Shown: positions 61,951 through 64,000 of the stretch, piece after piece
How the letters are laid out: the number at the start of each line of letters is the position of its first letter
Numbering within the stretch: position 1 is the stretch's first letter
Source of the DNA: Streptomyces sp. TLI_171
GTDB lineage: Bacteria > Actinomycetota > Actinomycetes > Streptomycetales > Streptomycetaceae
Direction: 5' to 3'
DNA length: 64,000 nucleotides
Assembly: GCF_003610255.1 (NCBI RefSeq)
Contig: NZ_RAPS01000001.1
Span: 7,950,491-8,014,490 of the forward strand
Made by a program: the position numbers and the translations under genes
The notes under the pieces: generated by a model
What the model was told of the DNA's origin: nothing
Seen by the model: the letters and a program-made list of their open reading frames with translations, nothing else
Databases searched by the model: none

Positions 61951-62927
61951 TTGCCCACCACCGCCCCCCGCACACACCGCTGCGCGCCACCCCGGCACGC
62001 CTCGCCGCCGCCCTGCTGGCCGCCCTGCTGACCCTCCTGGGCGTCGCCGTGCCCGCCCACGCCGCCGCCCCGCCTGGCCGGTGCTCGCCAGGGCGCCGGG
62101 CGGCAACGACGTCGCCAGCCTCCAGTTCCTGCTGCGCCAGCGCGGCCAGAGCCTGGTCGCCGCGGCTACTTCGACGCGCAGACCAGGAGCGCCGTCGTCT
62201 CCTTCCAGAGCGCCAACGGCCTGACCGCCGACGGTGTCGTCGGCCCCACACCTGGGCCGCCCTGGTCGTCACCGTCTCGCCCGGGGACACCAGGACAACG
62301 CCGTCCGGGCGGTGCAGTTCCAGCTCCAGAAGATCGGCTACGACGTGCCCACGACGGCGTGTTCGCCGGTGCCACCACCACGGCCGTCGACGACTTCAAG
62401 GCCGGCCGGCAGCTCACCGGCGGCAGCACCGTCGGCCCCACCACCTGGCAGTACCTGCTCGGCGCGGCCGCCGGGAGCGGCGTACACGGCGGCTACGCCT
62501 TCGTGGTGCCCAAGGGGGCCGTCTCCGGCGGCCGCGACAGCCTGCTCCAGCCCCACCACGACTACCCGGCGGCCGACATCCCGGTCGTCGAGTGGACCGA
62601 CGCCTTCGCCGTCACCTCCGGCACCGCGCGCCAGAACGGCGGCGCGAGCGACGCCTGCGGCTACGGTCTGGCCATCGACGGCGACGACGGCGTCACCTAC
62701 CAGTACTGCCACCTCAACAGCCGCCTGGTCGCCACCGGCACCCGGGTGACGCCGGGTCAACTCGTCGCCTTACACCGGCAACACCGGCAACACCACCGGC
62801 CCGCACCTGCACTTCGGGATCTTCCGCGGCGGCGTCTCGGTCTGCCCGCAGCAACTGCTGCCGCCCTGTGGGACGGCGCCACCCGCCGTCCCCGCAGTCG
62901 CTGCCGACGACCGGCTGCTTCTACTGA
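61951..62927 (+). pseudogene. Secreted M23 metallopeptidase with peptidoglycan-binding domains, frameshifted
   Basis: Probably starts at TTG 61951, after GAGAGGCAGGAA. The signal peptide reads ARLAAALLAALLTLLGVAVPAHA in a second frame. Two PG_binding_1 domains follow (NDVASLQFLLRQRGQSLV; NAVRAVQFQLQKIGYDV), then an M23 domain with QPHHDYPAADIPV (His/Asp zinc ligands), TYQYCHLNSRL and TGNTGNTTGPHLHFGI (HxH). Stop TGA 62925-62927. M23 enzymes cut peptide cross-bridges. Indels include an extra T near 62770 and missing bases near 62163, 62252 and 62351. Confidence 0.8.
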
Positions 62928-63034
62928 CCGGCGACGGCGCGTGCCCGTCCGGTCCGGGCGGGCACGCGCCGCGGACCGCCGCACCGCGGTCCGCTCCCGC
63001 CCGACGCCCCGTCATGACGAACAGGAGCCCCCGC

Positions 63035-64000
63035 ATGCGCCTCCTCCCGCACCGCGCCTCGCCCTGCCGGCCGTCGCCGCCCTGACCGCCGGGCTGCTGA
63101 CCGTGCTCGCCCCCGCCGGCAGCGCGCCGCCGCCGGCGTCCGCCGCCACCGCGTCCGCGCTCACCGCCGACCTCGACCGGCTGCTGACCGACCCGCGGCT
63201 GGCCGGCGCGACGGCCGCCGTGAAGGTGGTGGACGCCGATACCGGCGAAGTCCTGTACGCGCACGACTCCAGCACCTGGTGCTGCCCGCCTCCACCATGA
63301 AGCTGGTCACCTCCGCCGCCGCGCTGGATCTGCTCGGCACCGGATACCGCTTCGGCACCGACGTCCTGGCCGCCGGTCGCAGCGACGCCGGAGTCCTGCG
63401 CGGCGACCTCGTCCTGCGCGGCGGCGGCGACCCGAGCCTGCTGGCCCAGGACCTCGACGCCCTGGCCGGGCAGGTCGCCGAGAGCGGCGTGCGCCTGGTG
63501 ACCGGCTCGCTGGACTACGACGCCTCCCGCTACGACGACGTCCCGCTGGGCAGCGGCTGGGCCTGGGACGACGAGCCCTACTACTACAGCCCGCAGATCT
63601 CCGCGCTGACCCTCGCCAGTGACACCGACTACGACATGGGCACCCTCCAGGTCACCCCCCGGGCGAGCCCGGCAAGCCCGCCGCCGTGCGGGTCGTCCCG
63701 CCGACACCGGTGGATCACCGCAGCGTCACCACCGGCGGGCCGGCAGCGGCTACAGCGTCGACGTCACCCGCCGCCACGGCACCGGCGAGATCGTGCTCTC
63801 CGGCAGCCTGCCCGCCGACAACGGACCCGACGACGAGTGGGTCACCGTAAACGACCCGGCCGAGGTCACCGCCCGCGTCTTCGCCGCGGCCCTGGCCCGG
63901 CACGGCGTCCGCGTCCTGGGCCGCGGCCCGGTCGCCGCCGCCACCCCTGACGGGGCCCGCCGGGTCGCCCACCACGACTCGGCGCCGCTCGGCGACCTGC
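63035..64000 (+). pseudogene. dacB: D-alanyl-D-alanine carboxypeptidase, S13/DacB type, frameshifted and cut by window end
   Basis: ATG 63035 with AGGAG 7 bases upstream. A signal peptide (LALPAVAALTAGLLTVL) then LDRLLTDPRLAGATAAVKVVD, PASTMKLVTSAAALDLLG with SxxK Ser/Lys (near 63288-63310), GDLVLRGGGDPSLLAQDL, DDEPYYYSPQISALTLASDTDYD and, after more shifts, DNGPDDEWVTVNDPAEVTARVFAAAL. This is the PBP4/DacB order. The enzyme removes terminal D-Ala and can cut cross-links outside the membrane. It runs off the window. Frames change near 63060, 63273 and 63655-63740. Confidence 0.78.

Overview
This is a very GC-rich actinomycete chromosome segment, most like Streptomyces or Kitasatospora. Third codon positions are almost all G or C, GTG starts and 4-base ATGA/GTGA gene overlaps are common, several promoters look leaderless, and families such as PucR, HutC-type GntR, MMPL and GH25 are typical of that group. 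I see no rRNA, tRNA, CRISPR array or intact insertion sequence.

Layout. 0-3.3 kb: a truncated secreted crystallin-like protein, a saccharopine-dehydrogenase-like oxidoreductase divergent from a GlxA-type AraC regulator, and a broken tyrosine phosphatase. 3.6-19.4 kb: a sulfur-scavenging block. A cupin protein, an Rrf2 regulator and a DsbA-like protein precede a promoter with a perfect inverted repeat, a 24-residue Cys-containing leader peptide, and an operon of about eleven genes. That operon encodes a Dpp-type ABC transporter, a BisC-like molybdoenzyme, an SfnB/DszC-like flavoprotein, two LLM flavin monooxygenases (one clearly SsuD), a flavin reductase and an unusual alpha/beta hydrolase. 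19.4-21.4 kb: decayed DNA with an IS256-family transposase remnant and two pseudogenes around an intact GNAT gene. 21.4-25.7 kb: a MarR/MMPL efflux pair and a secreted protein of unknown function.

26-37.9 kb: a tightly overlapping glycan-use operon. It encodes a CUT1 ABC importer, a HutC-type GntR regulator, a ROK kinase, a DUF4127 protein, a large FAD oxidoreductase fused to a NanE (ManNAc-6-P epimerase) domain, and a GH38 alpha-mannosidase. A palindrome resembling a DasR/HutC operator sits at the promoter. The combination is not one I recognise and is a leading candidate for an undescribed sugar pathway ending at GlcNAc-6-phosphate.

38-64 kb: what looks like a peptidoglycan scavenging and recycling island. 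It holds PucR, M20 peptidase, M55 D-aminopeptidase, LD-carboxypeptidase, S9 peptidase and RpiR genes; an XRE-cupin regulator; a second Dpp-type ABC importer; MurQ with an RpiR/MurR-like regulator; an AmiE-like serine hydrolase; a tandem GNAT protein; a Y4yA-type PLP enzyme; a NagZ-type GH3; and secreted GH25 lysozyme, M23 endopeptidase and DacB-type carboxypeptidase. Together they could open the wall, import muropeptides, strip peptides and sugars, and feed GlcNAc-6-P and amino acids into metabolism.

From about 55.8 kb, and densely from 57.5 kb to the end, successive genes are interrupted by single-base frameshifts while codons between shifts stay intact. This looks more like sequence error than decay, so those genes are annotated as frameshifted but recognisable.
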